Shown piece by piece: positions 1 through 9,243 of a DNA stretch of 64,000 nucleotides. Positions within the stretch are counted from its first letter, which is position 1. Every line of letters starts with the position of its first letter. Source of the DNA: Microvirga flocculans ATCC BAA-817 (lineage in GTDB: Bacteria; Pseudomonadota; Alphaproteobacteria; Rhizobiales; Beijerinckiaceae); assembly GCF_000518665.1 (NCBI RefSeq), contig NZ_JAEA01000001.1, positions 372,001 to 436,000 on the forward strand. The letters are read 5' to 3'. Under the pieces are notes generated by a model. It was not told the DNA's origin. It saw nothing but the letters and a program-made list of their open reading frames with translations, and made no database searches. Position numbers and translations under genes: made by a program.

Positions 1-67
1 CGTGGAAGTCGCGGCGCCACGCGGTGATTTCATTGGCGAGGTCGGCGACGCGGTTGATGATCGGCAT
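1..67 (-). CDS. M20-family amidohydrolase, N-terminal start only (partial)
   Basis: Only the first 22 codons lie in the window; the gene runs off its left edge. The ATG at 67-65 is preceded by a GAGG ribosome-binding sequence and begins MPIINRVADLANEI followed by TAWRRDFH. A start of this form (short helix, then W-R-R-D-x-H) is typical of M20 amidohydrolases related to hippurate hydrolase and N-acyl-amino-acid deacylases. These are metal-dependent enzymes that cleave N-acyl amino acids. No catalytic residue is inside the window, so the substrate cannot be judged. Confidence 0.65.
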   Translation of the reverse strand, partial: MPIINRVADLANEITAWRRDFH

Positions 68-157
68 GAACAATCCTCAGGCAAGAATTCAGGATCCTCA
101 GCCAAGCAGAGCCGGGGCCGTTCCGTCAACCGTTACGGTAAAGCCTGCTGACGGATC

Positions 158-1369
158 TCAGAGCTTGTTGCGCAGGATGGCCTTGGGCCGCGTGGTGCGG
201 AACTGACCGCGGTCGATGGCCACGAAGATCAGCACCAGCACCACGAGGGCGGTGAACCACCAGACCTGCGCGGTGCCGATGCCGAGGCAGCCCAGGGCAT
301 AGGCGCAGGCGAAAGCCGCCATGATGCTGGGTGCGACGGTCGAACGGTGATTCTTGGCGCGGATGGCGGCCTGATAGAGCAGGATGCTCCCCGCCACGGC
401 CCCCACCAGGCCGAGTTCGTACCAGACCTCGAACAGCAAGGTGGAGGGAGCGTTCGGCGGCACCAGCCCGACGAACCGGCCCCGCAGGGCGGTTTCCAGC
501 CCATGTCCCGTCAGCAGGCGGAGCGGCTCGCCGAGGATGATCTGACGCCAGACCTCGATGCTGGCCGTCACCGGGGCTTTCGCCCCGAACAGGGCTATCG
601 CCAGGGGCTTGGCGAGAAAGGGCACGAGCGGGGCGAGCAGAAGGAGGCCCGCCATGACGAGACCGGTCAGGCGGGCGCCGAGCCCGGCGCTCACGGCCGT
701 CAGGACGAAGACGATGGCACCGGCCGCCAGGCCGTAGAGGGGCAGCCCGCCCTGGGTGAGCAGCGACGAGACGGCCACGGCGAGCGCCAGGCCGATGGCC
801 TCCAGGTTTCGCCCGCGGGAATGGAGCCAGGCCAGCGCCGGCCAGAACAGCAGCACCAGCATGAGCATGCCGCGTTCGAGGCTCAGGCCGTCCGGGTCGA
901 ACCTGCTTCCGCCTTCGAGTGCCAGGGGAATGCTGATCAGGGCGGCGAGGCCCACGCCCACGGGCAGGAGATAGAGATTGGCCGAGCGCATCCGCTCCGG
1001 CACGGCGAGATAGCCTCCCAGGCCCATCAGGATCATGCCGGTGATGTTGAAGAGGCGCTCCGAGGCTTCGGCCAGAAAGGGCGTCCAGACCAGGGACAGG
1101 GCGGCCCAGGAGAGCAGGACCAGCCCGGCCATGCCGCCCGTCGACGTCATCAGCGCGGCCAGTTTCTCCCGCGCATGCCTCGCGCTTCCGTCGAGCACCG
1201 AGGCCAGAACGAGAAGAATGACCGCCAGCGGCGCCATGACCACCAGCGCGCGCCTCGTGAACAGCGCGGCAAGGGGAACCGCGAAGAACAGGATCGCGAA
1301 GCCGAGGCGTCGCAGCATGGCGGCGGCGTCGGCGGAGGGGTTGGCCGTTCGGAAGGCGGGGCGGACCAT
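158..1369 (-). CDS. O-antigen ligase-like polytopic membrane protein
   Basis: A 403-residue protein with roughly ten hydrophobic segments. Near residues 290-330 it has GHGLETALRGRF, then a Pro-Asn pair and FEVWYELGLVG. This resembles the conserved loop of Wzy/WaaL-type O-antigen ligases, where a G-x-G stretch precedes N-x-x-L and E-x-G-x-x-G. Such proteins transfer or polymerise lipid-linked glycans at the periplasmic face of the inner membrane. The ATG at 1369 was preferred to the TTG at 1381, but neither has a strong ribosome-binding site. No glycosyltransferase genes flank it in the window, so its glycan is unknown. The ligase assignment rests on topology and one motif. Confidence 0.6.
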   Translation of the reverse strand: MVRPAFRTANPSADAAAMLRRLGFAILFFAVPLAALFTRRALVVMAPLAVILLVLASVLDGSARHAREKLAALMTSTGGMAGLVLLSWAALSLVWTPFLAEASERLFNITGMILMGLGGYLAVPERMRSANLYLLPVGVGLAALISIPLALEGGSRFDPDGLSLERGMLMLVLLFWPALAWLHSRGRNLEAIGLALAVAVSSLLTQGGLPLYGLAAGAIVFVLTAVSAGLGARLTGLVMAGLLLLAPLVPFLAKPLAIALFGAKAPVTASIEVWRQIILGEPLRLLTGHGLETALRGRFVGLVPPNAPSTLLFEVWYELGLVGAVAGSILLYQAAIRAKNHRSTVAPSIMAAFACAYALGCLGIGTAQVWWFTALVVLVLIFVAIDRGQFRTTRPKAILRNKL

Positions 1370-1566
1370 GCGGGCAGACAATCGACAGTTGAAGCCTCGG
1401 GAACGGGAAGCCTAATGGACGCAAAGCCCAAAAGCTGTAGGTGCCGTGCAACACATCCCGCCTCTATCTCACTGCGGAAGGCGTCATGCAGGCGGCACCG
1501 GGCGCTCGGCCGGGGTGTCGGGCTGCGTGGCCGGAACGGATCCGGCCACGGCATGGAAGGGGCGGG

Positions 1567-2457
1567 CTAGTCCTTCCGCCCGCGGATGAAGTTGACGATG
1601 CCGGAGAAGTCGTCGCCCTCGTGGCCTGCATTGGCGAAGAGTGCGTAGAGCTGGGCGGCTTCCGCGCCCAGCGGCGTCGAGGCGCCTGAGGCGAGCGCCG
1701 CCTCCTGCGCCAGCTTCAGGTCCTTGAGCATCAGCGCCGCCGCGAAGCCCGGCTTGTAGCCGTTGTTCGCGGGCGAGGCCGGAACCGGGCCCGGCACGGG
1801 GCAGTAGCTGGTGAGCGACCAGCACTGGCCCGAGGAGGTGGAGGCCACGTCGAAGAGCGCCTGATGCGAGAGCCCGAGCTTTTCGCCCAGCACGAAGGCC
1901 TCCGCCACGCCGATCATCGAGATGCCGAGGATCATGTTGTTGCAGATCTTCGCCGCCTGCCCCGCGCCTGCCTCGCCGCAATGAACCACCTTCTTGCCCA
2001 TCTTGGAGAGAATCGGCTCCGCGCGGTCGAAGGCCTCCTTCGTTCCGCCGGCCATGAAGGTGAGCGTCGCGCCCTTCGCGCCGCCGACGCCGCCGGAGAC
2101 CGGCGCGTCGAGGCTCGCGAGGTTGCGCTCCTGCTCGCGCGCCATGACATGCGCCTTGCGGGCGCTTTCCACGTCGATGGTGGAGCAGTCGATCAGGAGC
2201 GTACCTTCCTTTACCGTAGGCAGAATATCCGTCCAGACGGAGAGCACGTGCTTGCCGGCGGGAAGCATGGTGATGACGACCTCGGCATCGCGCACGGCAT
2301 CGACCGTGGAACCTGCGATGCTCAAGCCATCCGCGCGCGCCTGATCGCAGGAAGCGGGAGACAGATCGAAGCCTGTGACGGCATGGCCTGCTTTGACGAG
2401 ATTGGCGGCCATGGGCCCGCCCATATTGCCGAGGCCGATAAAGGCGATGTTGGTCAT
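1567..2457 (-). CDS. mmsB: 3-hydroxyisobutyrate dehydrogenase
   Basis: A 296-residue enzyme that oxidises 3-hydroxyisobutyrate to methylmalonate semialdehyde with NAD+ in valine catabolism. The N-terminus carries the dinucleotide-binding fingerprint IAFIGLGNMGGPMAANL, and mid-protein GEAGAGQAAKICNNM contains the family's catalytic lysine. The ATG at 2457 sits five bases after GGAGG, so the ten-residue upstream extension is unlikely. It is the last of three same-strand genes (mmsA, acyl-CoA dehydrogenase, mmsB) that together cover isobutyryl-CoA to propionyl-CoA apart from the hydratase and hydrolase steps. Confidence 0.92.
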   Translation of the reverse strand: MTNIAFIGLGNMGGPMAANLVKAGHAVTGFDLSPASCDQARADGLSIAGSTVDAVRDAEVVITMLPAGKHVLSVWTDILPTVKEGTLLIDCSTIDVESARKAHVMAREQERNLASLDAPVSGGVGGAKGATLTFMAGGTKEAFDRAEPILSKMGKKVVHCGEAGAGQAAKICNNMILGISMIGVAEAFVLGEKLGLSHQALFDVASTSSGQCWSLTSYCPVPGPVPASPANNGYKPGFAAALMLKDLKLAQEAALASGASTPLGAEAAQLYALFANAGHEGDDFSGIVNFIRGRKD

Positions 2458-2514
2458 GGTTCCTCCGAGGTTGTTCCCTCCCTGCAAGGGGGAGGAGAAT
2501 CGGTTGGCGCCCTG

Positions 2515-3669
2515 TCAGGGCCTGTTGCCGCGCCCCACCAGATCGCGCGCCACGATGAGGCGCATGATCTCGTTGGTGCCTTCGAGAATCTGATGCACGC
2601 GCAGATCGCGCACGATCTTCTCGACGCCGTAATCGGCGAGATAGCCATAGCCGCCATGGAGCTGGAGCGCTTCATTGGCGACCTCGAAACCGGTATCGGT
2701 GGCGATGCGCTTGGCCATGGCGCAGAGCTTCGTGGCTTCGATGGCCTTCGCGTCGAGCGCGGCCGCCGCGCGCCACAGGAAAGTGCGCGCCGCTTCAAGC
2801 TCGGTCGCCATGTCGGCAAGCTTGAACTGGAGCGCTTGGAAATCCGCGATGCGCCTGCCGAAGGCCTTGCGGTCGTTGACATAGGACAGCGCCTTGTCGA
2901 GCGCCGCCTGCGCGCCGCCCAGCGAGCAGGCGCCGATATTGAGGCGCCCGCCGTCGAGGCCCGACATGGCGATCTTGAAGCCGATGCCCTCCTCGCCCAG
3001 CCGGTTGGCGACGGGCACGCGCACGTCCTCGAAGATCACGGCGGCGGTGGGCTGCGCGTTCCAGCCCATCTTCTTTTCCTGCGCGCCGAAGGAGACGCCG
3101 GGCATGTCCTTCTCGATGACAAGCGTCGAGATACCGGAGGGGCCTTCCTCGCCCGTGCGCACCATGGTCACGTAGATGTCGGAGGTGCCCGCGCCGGAAA
3201 TGAACTGCTTGACCCCGTTGACGATGTAATGATCGCCGTCGCGCACGGCCTTGGTCTTGAGCGCGGCCGCGTCCGATCCCGAGCCCGGCTCCGTCAGGCA
3301 GTAGCTGGCGATCAGCTCCATGGTGGCGAGGCGCGGAATGTAACGCTGGCGCTGCTCCTCCGTGCCGTAGCGGTCGATCATCCATGTCGCCATGTTGTGA
3401 ATCGACAGATAGGCGGAGACGGCCGGGCAGCCGGTGGCGAGCGCCTCGAAAATGAGCGCGGCATCGAGGCGCGTCATGCCCGATCCGCCCACATCGTCGC
3501 GGGTGTAGATCGCCGCCATGCCGAGGGCGGCCGCCTCGCGCATCACGTCCACGGGAAAATGCTTCTTCTCGTCCCATGCGAGGGCGTGAGGAGCGATGTT
3601 CTCCGCCGCGAAGGCGAGCGCCATGTCGCGGACGGCAATCTGGTCTTCGGTGAGTGCGAACTGGTTCAT
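2515..3669 (-). CDS. Acyl-CoA dehydrogenase, probably isobutyryl-CoA dehydrogenase
   Basis: A 384-residue FAD flavoprotein. It has YCLTEPGSGSDAAALKT at the flavin/substrate site and ILEGTNEIMRLIVARDL at the C-terminus, where the glutamate acts as catalytic base. The family transfers electrons from acyl-CoA to ETF. Its position between mmsA and mmsB argues for isobutyryl-CoA (valine) as substrate rather than straight-chain acyl-CoA. The start MNQFALTEDQ (3669) follows a weak GAGAA; an in-frame GTG at 3684 and an ATG at 3678 are alternatives. The 57-base gap to mmsB is compatible with one transcript. Confidence 0.9.
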   Translation of the reverse strand: MNQFALTEDQIAVRDMALAFAAENIAPHALAWDEKKHFPVDVMREAAALGMAAIYTRDDVGGSGMTRLDAALIFEALATGCPAVSAYLSIHNMATWMIDRYGTEEQRQRYIPRLATMELIASYCLTEPGSGSDAAALKTKAVRDGDHYIVNGVKQFISGAGTSDIYVTMVRTGEEGPSGISTLVIEKDMPGVSFGAQEKKMGWNAQPTAAVIFEDVRVPVANRLGEEGIGFKIAMSGLDGGRLNIGACSLGGAQAALDKALSYVNDRKAFGRRIADFQALQFKLADMATELEAARTFLWRAAAALDAKAIEATKLCAMAKRIATDTGFEVANEALQLHGGYGYLADYGVEKIVRDLRVHQILEGTNEIMRLIVARDLVGRGNRP

Positions 3670-3718
3670 GGTTCTCATCGTCACGACAAGGGCGCGTCGA
3701 GCGCGCCGACATTGGATC

Positions 3719-3765
3719 TAGAGCATCTTGCGGCGAAGTGGCCCCGGTACGCCGTGGAAAGATGC
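3719..3765. repeat. Decayed copy of the AGCATCG / AAGTGG palindrome
   Basis: GAGCATCTTGCGG runs into GAAGTGGCCCCGG and closes with AAGATGC; GCATCTT (3723-3729) pairs with AAGATGC (3759-3765). It resembles, with several mismatches, the palindromes at 9306-9357 and 39738-39780. It lies between mmsA and the acyl-CoA dehydrogenase gene, so it would sit inside the mmsA transcript. Confidence 0.5.
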
Positions 3766-3815
3766 GGGCCAGAAAAAATGGCCGGGAGCAGACCCCAGGC
3801 CATGGTCACGATGAC

Positions 3816-5312
3816 TTACTTCATCGTCGGAATGGAAAATTCCGCGCCTTCCTTGATGCCGGACGGCCAGCGCGAGGTGACCGTCTTGGTCTTGGTGTAG
3901 AAGCGGATCGCGTCCGGGCCGTGCTGATTGAGATCGCCGAAGCCGGAAGCCTTCCAGCCGCCGAAGGTGTAGTAGGCGAGCGGCACCGGGATCGGCACGT
4001 TGATGCCCACCATGCCCACATTCACGCGGGAGGCGAAGTCGCGGGCGGCATCGCCGTCGCGGGTGTAGATCGCGACGCCGTTGCCGTATTCGTGCTCGGA
4101 GGGCAGGCGCAGCGCCTCGTCGTAGTTCTTGGCGCGCACCACGGACAGGACGGGGCCGAAGATCTCTTCCTTGTAGATGCGCATCTCAGGCTTCACCTCG
4201 TCGAAGAGGCAGCCGCCCATGTAGAAGCCGTTCTCGTAGCCCTGCATCTTGAAATTACGCCCGTCGACGACGAGCTTCGCCCCTTCCTGCACGCCGAGAT
4301 CCACATAAGAGCGCACCTTCTCCATGTGCGCCTTTGTGACCAGCGGGCCGAAATCGGCGGACGGATCGGTCGAGGGGCCGACCTTCAGGCTTTCCACGCG
4401 CGGGATCAGCTTGTCCATGAGCGCGTCGGCGGTGGCCTTGCCGACCGGCACCGCGACGGAGACCGCCATGCAGCGCTCGCCCGCCGAGCCGTAGCCCGCG
4501 CCGATGAGCGCGTCCGCCGCCTGATCGAGATCGGCGTCGGGCATGATGATCATGTGGTTCTTCGCGCCGCCGAAGCAATGCGCGCGCTTGCCGTTGGCGG
4601 TGGCGCGGGAATAGACGTATTGCGCTATCGGCGAGGAACCGACGAAGCCCACGGCCTTGATGTCCGGATCGTCGAGGATCGCGTCCACCACTTCCTTGTC
4701 GCCGTTGACCACGTTGAGGATGCCGGCGGGAAGGCCTGCCTCGAGCATCAGCTCGGCGAGGCGCATCGGCACGCCCGGATCGCGCTCCGAGGGCTTCAGG
4801 ATGAAGGCGTTGCCGCAGGCGATGGCGGGCGCGAACTTCCACATGGGGATCATGGCGGGGAAGTTGAACGGCGTGATGCCGGCCACCACACCGAGCGGCT
4901 GGCGGATCGAGTACATGTCGATTCCGGGGCCGGCGCCTTCGGTGAACTCGCCCTTCAGGAGATGCGGGATGCCGCAGGCGAATTCCACCACCTCGACGCC
5001 GCGCTGGATGTCGCCCTTCGCATCGGGAATGGTCTTACCGTGCTCGCGGGCCAGAAGCTCGGCGAGGGAATCGGTTTCCTTGGCGATGAGTTCGAGGAAC
5101 TTCATCATCACGCGGGCGCGGCGCTGCGGATTGGTGGCGGCCCAGGCGGGTTGGGCGGCCTTGGCGTTCTCCACCGCCTGGCGCAGCTCGTCCCTGGAGG
5201 CCAGCGCGACGCGGCCGATGACCTCGCCGGTCATGGGCTGAAAGAATTCGGTGGTCCGCCCCGACTTGCCGGGAACCTGCTTGCCGCCGATGAAATGTCC
5301 GACCTCGCGCAT
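3816..5312 (-). CDS. mmsA: CoA-acylating methylmalonate-semialdehyde dehydrogenase
   Basis: A 498-residue aldehyde dehydrogenase, the usual length for this family. It converts methylmalonate semialdehyde plus CoA and NAD+ to propionyl-CoA and CO2 in valine (and often inositol) catabolism. The catalytic cysteine is C281 in GSAGERCMAVSVAVPVG, and the cofactor-binding segment includes TPFNFPAMIPMWKF. The CMAVS context is characteristic of MMSDH rather than ordinary aldehyde dehydrogenases. AGGAGG lies upstream of the ATG at 5312. A LysR gene is transcribed divergently 115 bases away. Confidence 0.95.
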   Translation of the reverse strand: MREVGHFIGGKQVPGKSGRTTEFFQPMTGEVIGRVALASRDELRQAVENAKAAQPAWAATNPQRRARVMMKFLELIAKETDSLAELLAREHGKTIPDAKGDIQRGVEVVEFACGIPHLLKGEFTEGAGPGIDMYSIRQPLGVVAGITPFNFPAMIPMWKFAPAIACGNAFILKPSERDPGVPMRLAELMLEAGLPAGILNVVNGDKEVVDAILDDPDIKAVGFVGSSPIAQYVYSRATANGKRAHCFGGAKNHMIIMPDADLDQAADALIGAGYGSAGERCMAVSVAVPVGKATADALMDKLIPRVESLKVGPSTDPSADFGPLVTKAHMEKVRSYVDLGVQEGAKLVVDGRNFKMQGYENGFYMGGCLFDEVKPEMRIYKEEIFGPVLSVVRAKNYDEALRLPSEHEYGNGVAIYTRDGDAARDFASRVNVGMVGINVPIPVPLAYYTFGGWKASGFGDLNQHGPDAIRFYTKTKTVTSRWPSGIKEGAEFSIPTMK

Positions 5313-5427
5313 GGCGTCTTTCCTCCTGATTTTCGGTGCCTCGTTCTAGCATTGTCAAAACTGCACGACTATGGGCGAAGATGAGGCTTCCGTTGTGCAA
5401 AAATCCCAATATGCTAAAGATCCGCGG
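5313..5427. promoter_or_regulatory. Divergent promoter region between mmsA and the LysR gene
   Basis: This 115-base gap must hold both promoters. LysR proteins usually bind such divergent regions and control the neighbouring operon. AAAACTGCACG near the mmsA side and TTGTGCAAA near the LysR side form a loose inverted pair (TGCAC/GTGCA), a possible binding site that is not proven. Confidence 0.4.
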
Positions 5428-6318
5428 ATGAGCGCTTTCGATTGGGACGATCTCCGCTTCTTCCTTGCGGTGGCAAGGGCCGGCCGCCTCACGGTCGCCG
5501 CCCGCCGCCTGGAGGCGGATCATACCACGGTTTCCCGCCGCATCTCGTCCCTGGAAAAGGCGCTTCAGGCCAAGCTCTTCGAGCGCAGGCCCCAGGGTTA
5601 CACCCTGACCGAGCAGGGAGAGCGGCTGCTGGCGAAGGCCGAGAGCATGGAAAGCCAGGCGCTGGCCGTGGCAAGCGAAGTGGGCGGCTCGGACTTTGCG
5701 CTGTCCGGCACCGTGCGCGTCGGCGCGCCGGACGGGCTCGGCACCTATTTCCTGGCGGCCGAGCTCGGCGCACTCGCCGAGCGGCACCCGGACCTCACGA
5801 TCCAGCTCGTGGCGCTTCCCCGCACCTTCTCGCTCTCCAAGCGCGAGGCGGATATCGCGGTCACGGTCGAGCAGCCCACCGAGGGGCGGCTCGTTTCGCG
5901 CAAGCTCACCGATTACCGGCTGCGGATGTATGCCTCGGACGATTACATCGCGCGGCACGGGGTTCCCGCCACGCCGGAGGACCTGTCGGGTCGGCTGCTC
6001 GTCACCTACGTGGCGGATCTCATCTACAGTCCCGCTCTCGAATACTTCTCAGGCCTCGAGAAATACGGCCCCCGGCGCTACGAATGCGCCAGCGTGGTGG
6101 CGCAGCTCGAGGCGGTGAGGGCAGGGGTCGGCATCGGCATCCTTCATGATTATGCCGCCCGGCAATATCCGGAGCTGAAGGTCGTGCTTCCGGACATTTC
6201 CTTCACCCGCACCTACTGGATCGTCACCCATGCGGAGGTGCGCAGCCTTCACCGTATTGCCGAGGTCCACGCCTTCATGCTGGACAGGGTGAAGGCCAAC
6301 CGCAACCTGTTCATGTGA
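5428..6318 (+). CDS. LysR-family transcriptional regulator, probable regulator of the mms genes
   Basis: A 296-residue protein with an N-terminal winged helix-turn-helix (about residues 4-63, including FFLAVARAGRLTVAARRLEA and TTVSRRISSLEKAL) and a C-terminal effector-binding domain. The start MSAFDWDDLRFFL at 5428 matches the family's normal N-terminus; the 19 codons upstream would be an unusual extension. Divergence from mmsA suggests that it senses a valine-pathway intermediate, by the usual LysR logic. The effector is not visible from sequence. Confidence 0.88.
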   Translation: MSAFDWDDLRFFLAVARAGRLTVAARRLEADHTTVSRRISSLEKALQAKLFERRPQGYTLTEQGERLLAKAESMESQALAVASEVGGSDFALSGTVRVGAPDGLGTYFLAAELGALAERHPDLTIQLVALPRTFSLSKREADIAVTVEQPTEGRLVSRKLTDYRLRMYASDDYIARHGVPATPEDLSGRLLVTYVADLIYSPALEYFSGLEKYGPRRYECASVVAQLEAVRAGVGIGILHDYAARQYPELKVVLPDISFTRTYWIVTHAEVRSLHRIAEVHAFMLDRVKANRNLFM

Positions 6319-6387
6319 CGACTTCGCCCTTCACGCCGCGGCCTGAACGTCTTAAGTCTGGCCCAGCAAAACCTCACGGAGACCGGA

Positions 6388-7359
6388 ATGCCCTCCAAGC
6401 TCGACCAATTGCGCGCCATGACGGTCGTCGTCGCCGATACCGGCGACCTCGATGCGGTGCGCCGCCTGAAGCCCCAGGACTGCACCACCAACCCGACCCT
6501 GCTCCTGAAGGCGGTCGAAACCCCGGCCTACGGCCACATCGTGGACGAGGCCCTGGCCTGGGGCCGCAAGCAGGGCGGCTCCCGTGAAGGCGTGGTGGCG
6601 GCGGTCTGCGACCGGCTGGCGGTGGCCTTCGGCGCGGAGCTTGCAGGCATCGTGCCGGGCCGCGTCTCGACGGAAGTGGATGCGGACCTTTCCTTCGACA
6701 CGCAGGCCACTGTCGAGAAGGCCCGCGCCATCATCAAGGCGTATGGGGAGCGCGGCATCGGGCGCGAGCGGATCCTGATCAAGATCGCCTCCACCTGGGA
6801 GGGTATCCGCGCGGCGGAGATCCTCCAGAAGGAAGGCATCGACTGCAACCTCACGCTGCTCTTCGCCCAAGTCCAAGCTCAGGCCTGCGCCGAGGCGGGC
6901 GTGTTCCTCATCTCGCCCTTCGTCGGCCGCATTCTCGACTGGCATGTGAAGGCGGGCGGCGGACCCTATACGGGCGAGACCGATCCGGGCGTGCTCTCCG
7001 TGCGCAACATCTATGCCTCGTACAAGGCGCAAGGAATCGAGACCGTGGTGATGGGCGCGTCCTTCCGCAATATCGGAGAGATCGAAGCGCTCGCGGGCTG
7101 CGACCGCCTCACCATTTCGCCCGCGCTCCTCGACGAGCTGGCGAAGGCGGAAGGCGAGCTGCCGCGTAAGCTCTCGACGGACAGCGTGGAAAAGATCGCG
7201 CCCCTGCCGCGCATGGACGAGAAGAGCTTCCGCTTTGCCTTGAACGAGGACGCCATGGCGATGGAGAAGCTCGCCGAAGGCATCCGCTCCTTCGTGAAGG
7301 ACCTGCGCTCGCTGCGCTCGCTCGTCGCGAAGCGGCTCGATGAAGCGAAGGCGGCGTAA
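6388..7359 (+). CDS. tal: Transaldolase
   Basis: A 323-residue class I transaldolase of the TalB type. It exchanges a dihydroxyacetone unit between sedoheptulose-7-phosphate and glyceraldehyde-3-phosphate in the non-oxidative pentose phosphate pathway. The Schiff-base lysine is K132 in [13 protein letters not shown], the same position as in E. coli Tal[13 protein letters not shown] near residues 31-42 is the conserved substrate-binding strand. It is separated from the LysR gene by 69 bases and ends before a strong terminator, so it is probably monocistronic. Confidence 0.95.
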   Translation: MPSKLDQLRAMTVVVADTGDLDAVRRLKPQDCTTNPTLLLKAVETPAYGHIVDEALAWGRKQGGSREGVVAAVCDRLAVAFGAELAGIVPGRVSTEVDADLSFDTQATVEKARAIIKAYGERGIGRERILIKIASTWEGIRAAEILQKEGIDCNLTLLFAQVQAQACAEAGVFLISPFVGRILDWHVKAGGGPYTGETDPGVLSVRNIYASYKAQGIETVVMGASFRNIGEIEALAGCDRLTISPALLDELAKAEGELPRKLSTDSVEKIAPLPRMDEKSFRFALNEDAMAMEKLAEGIRSFVKDLRSLRSLVAKRLDEAKAA

Positions 7360-7372
7360 AGCCAGGATTGCA

Positions 7373-7510
7373 CTGTCATTCCGGGGTGGCCAAAGGTCGA
7401 GCTCGGAATCCAGAAACGCTGACGGAATGAAGAAAGGCGCTGCGGTTCGTGCAGCGCCTTTCTCGTTTCATGGCATTGGATATGGATTCCGGGCGGCCCC
7501 GGAATGACAG
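7373..7510. repeat. 14-base inverted repeat bracketing the tal terminator
   Basis: CTGTCATTCCGGGG (7373-7386) is exactly reverse-complementary to CCCCGGAATGACAG (7497-7510). The arms bracket a 12-base stem terminator. GTCATTCCGGGG-type arms are a common short interspersed element in alphaproteobacteria. The whole unit fills the gap between two convergent genes. Confidence 0.7.
7432..7462. terminator. Bidirectional terminator between tal and the ThDP enzyme gene
   Basis: A perfect 12-base stem, GAAAGGCGCTGC (7432-7443) with GCAGCGCCTTTC (7451-7462), and a 7-base loop. Both flanks carry short T-rich runs in the outgoing direction, so it can serve both convergent genes. Confidence 0.75.
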
Positions 7511-7517
7511 CGAGAGC

Positions 7518-9197
7518 TTACTTCTTGGCTTCCAGCGCCTTCTCGCGGATCGCGGAGAGGGACATGGACGGCGTGATCGCCTCCGGGTCGAGGATGCAGT
7601 GCAGGATCGCGGGCTTGCCGGAGGTCAGAGCCCGCTGAAGCGCGGGGGCGAAATCCTCGGTCATCTCGATGCGCTCGCCATAGCCGCCGAAGGCGCGGGC
7701 ATAGGCCGCAAAATCCGGGTTCTGCAGCATCGTCGCCGAAACGCGGCCCGGATATTCGCGCTCCTGGTGCATGCGGATCGTGCCGTACATGCCGTTGTCG
7801 AGCAGGATGACGAGGATCGGCAGGTCGTACTGCACGGCGGTGGCGAATTCCTGCCCGTTCATGAGGAAATCGCCGTCGCCGGCGAACACCACCACGGGGC
7901 TGTCGGGCCGCAGGCGCTTGGCGCCGACGCCTGCAGGCACGCCATAGCCCATGGAGCCGGACGTGGGCGCGAGCTGCGTGCCGTATTCACGGAAGGGCCA
8001 GAAGCGGTGCACCCAGGTGGCGAAGTTGCCCGCGCCGTTGCAGAAAATCGTATCGGCTGGCAGCACCTTGCGCAGATGCGCCATCAACTCGCCCATCTGC
8101 AGGGGGCCCGGAACCCGGATCGAAGACGGGTCGCTCCAGGCGAGATAATCCGCGTGGGCCGTCCTGGTGCTCTCGCTCCAGGGAAGCGAAGCGGGCGGCT
8201 GCACGCCTTCGAGCGCGGCGGTGAAGGCGACGGGCGAGGCGTTGATGGCGAGATGCGGAGCATAGACCCGGCCGAGCTCGCTCGAATCCGGATGCACGTG
8301 CACGAGCGTCTGCCGCGGAGCCGGGATGTCGAGGAGCGTATAGGCCTGGCTCGGCACCTCGGAGAGCCGCCCGCCGACGAGCAGGACGAGGTCCGCTTCC
8401 TTGATGCGGGCGAGAAGCTTCGGATTCACGCCGAGCCCGAGATCGCCGATGTAAGAAGCGTGGTCGGCGGGAAACAGCATCTGGCGGCGGAAGGTGCAGG
8501 CGACCGGAAGTTCGAAGCGCTCGGCGAAGCGCACGAAGCTCTGCACCGCAGCCTCGGACCAACGGCTGCCGCCGAGCAGCGCCACCGGCTTCTTCGCGCC
8601 GTGCAGCAGCTTTTGCAGCTCCGCCATCTGCGCGGGGCCCGGATGCGTCTCGATGACCTGATAGCGCGGCGCGTCGGCAACGGACGCCATCTCCGTCAGC
8701 ACGTCCTCGGGCAGCGCGATCACGACCGGGCCGGGACGGCCGGAGGTCGCCACATGGAAGGCGCGGGAGACGATTTCGGGAAAGCGGGCTGGATCGTCCA
8801 CTTCCGTCGCCCATTTGGCGAGCGGGCCGAAGGCGGCGCGGTAGTCGAGCTCCTGGAACGCCTCCCGCTCGCGCATGCCGCGCTCGATCTGGCCGACGAA
8901 GAGGATCATCGGCGTGGAATCCTGCTTGGCGATGTGAATGCCGGGCGAGGCGTTCGTCGCGCCGGGGCCGCGGGTGACGAAGCAGATGCCGGGACGGCCC
9001 GTGAGCTTGCCGTAGGCCTCGGCCATCATCGCCGCGCCGCCTTCCTGGCGGCAGACCGTGATGTTGATCTTGGCATCGTGCAGCGCGTCCAGGGCGGCGA
9101 GGTAGCTCTCGCCCGGAACGCAGAAGATGTGATCGACCCCGTGCAGGGTCAGTTGATCGACAAGAATCTGGCCGCCGGTGCGGGAGGTCGCTGTCAT
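7518..9197 (-). CDS. Thiamine-diphosphate-dependent enzyme, acetolactate synthase-like
   Basis: A 559-residue protein with the three-domain ThDP fold. The catalytic glutamate is E52 in CRQEGGAAMMAEAYGKL. The ThDP/Mg motif is GDGDFLMNGQEFATAVQY with a downstream LLDN. A QILVDQLTLHGVDHIFCVPG start is typical of this class. The family includes acetolactate synthase, benzoylformate decarboxylase and related lyases. No small regulatory subunit (ilvN) follows, so it is probably not the biosynthetic IlvB. It lies downstream of the ALDH7-type gene but across a 188-base palindrome-bearing gap. MTATSRTGG at 9197 was chosen as the start because the 54 codons upstream run through the palindrome. Confidence 0.82.
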   Translation of the reverse strand: MTATSRTGGQILVDQLTLHGVDHIFCVPGESYLAALDALHDAKINITVCRQEGGAAMMAEAYGKLTGRPGICFVTRGPGATNASPGIHIAKQDSTPMILFVGQIERGMREREAFQELDYRAAFGPLAKWATEVDDPARFPEIVSRAFHVATSGRPGPVVIALPEDVLTEMASVADAPRYQVIETHPGPAQMAELQKLLHGAKKPVALLGGSRWSEAAVQSFVRFAERFELPVACTFRRQMLFPADHASYIGDLGLGVNPKLLARIKEADLVLLVGGRLSEVPSQAYTLLDIPAPRQTLVHVHPDSSELGRVYAPHLAINASPVAFTAALEGVQPPASLPWSESTRTAHADYLAWSDPSSIRVPGPLQMGELMAHLRKVLPADTIFCNGAGNFATWVHRFWPFREYGTQLAPTSGSMGYGVPAGVGAKRLRPDSPVVVFAGDGDFLMNGQEFATAVQYDLPILVILLDNGMYGTIRMHQEREYPGRVSATMLQNPDFAAYARAFGGYGERIEMTEDFAPALQRALTSGKPAILHCILDPEAITPSMSLSAIREKALEAKK

Positions 9198-9243
9198 GGA
9201 AGGCTCGCGATGTAAGAAGAATGGATAGAAAAAACGGAGGGCT

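Noticed and set aside
7518..9197. Calling the ThDP enzyme the biosynthetic acetolactate synthase (ilvB)
   Set aside because: No regulatory subunit gene follows and the neighbours are catabolic, so only the family was assigned.
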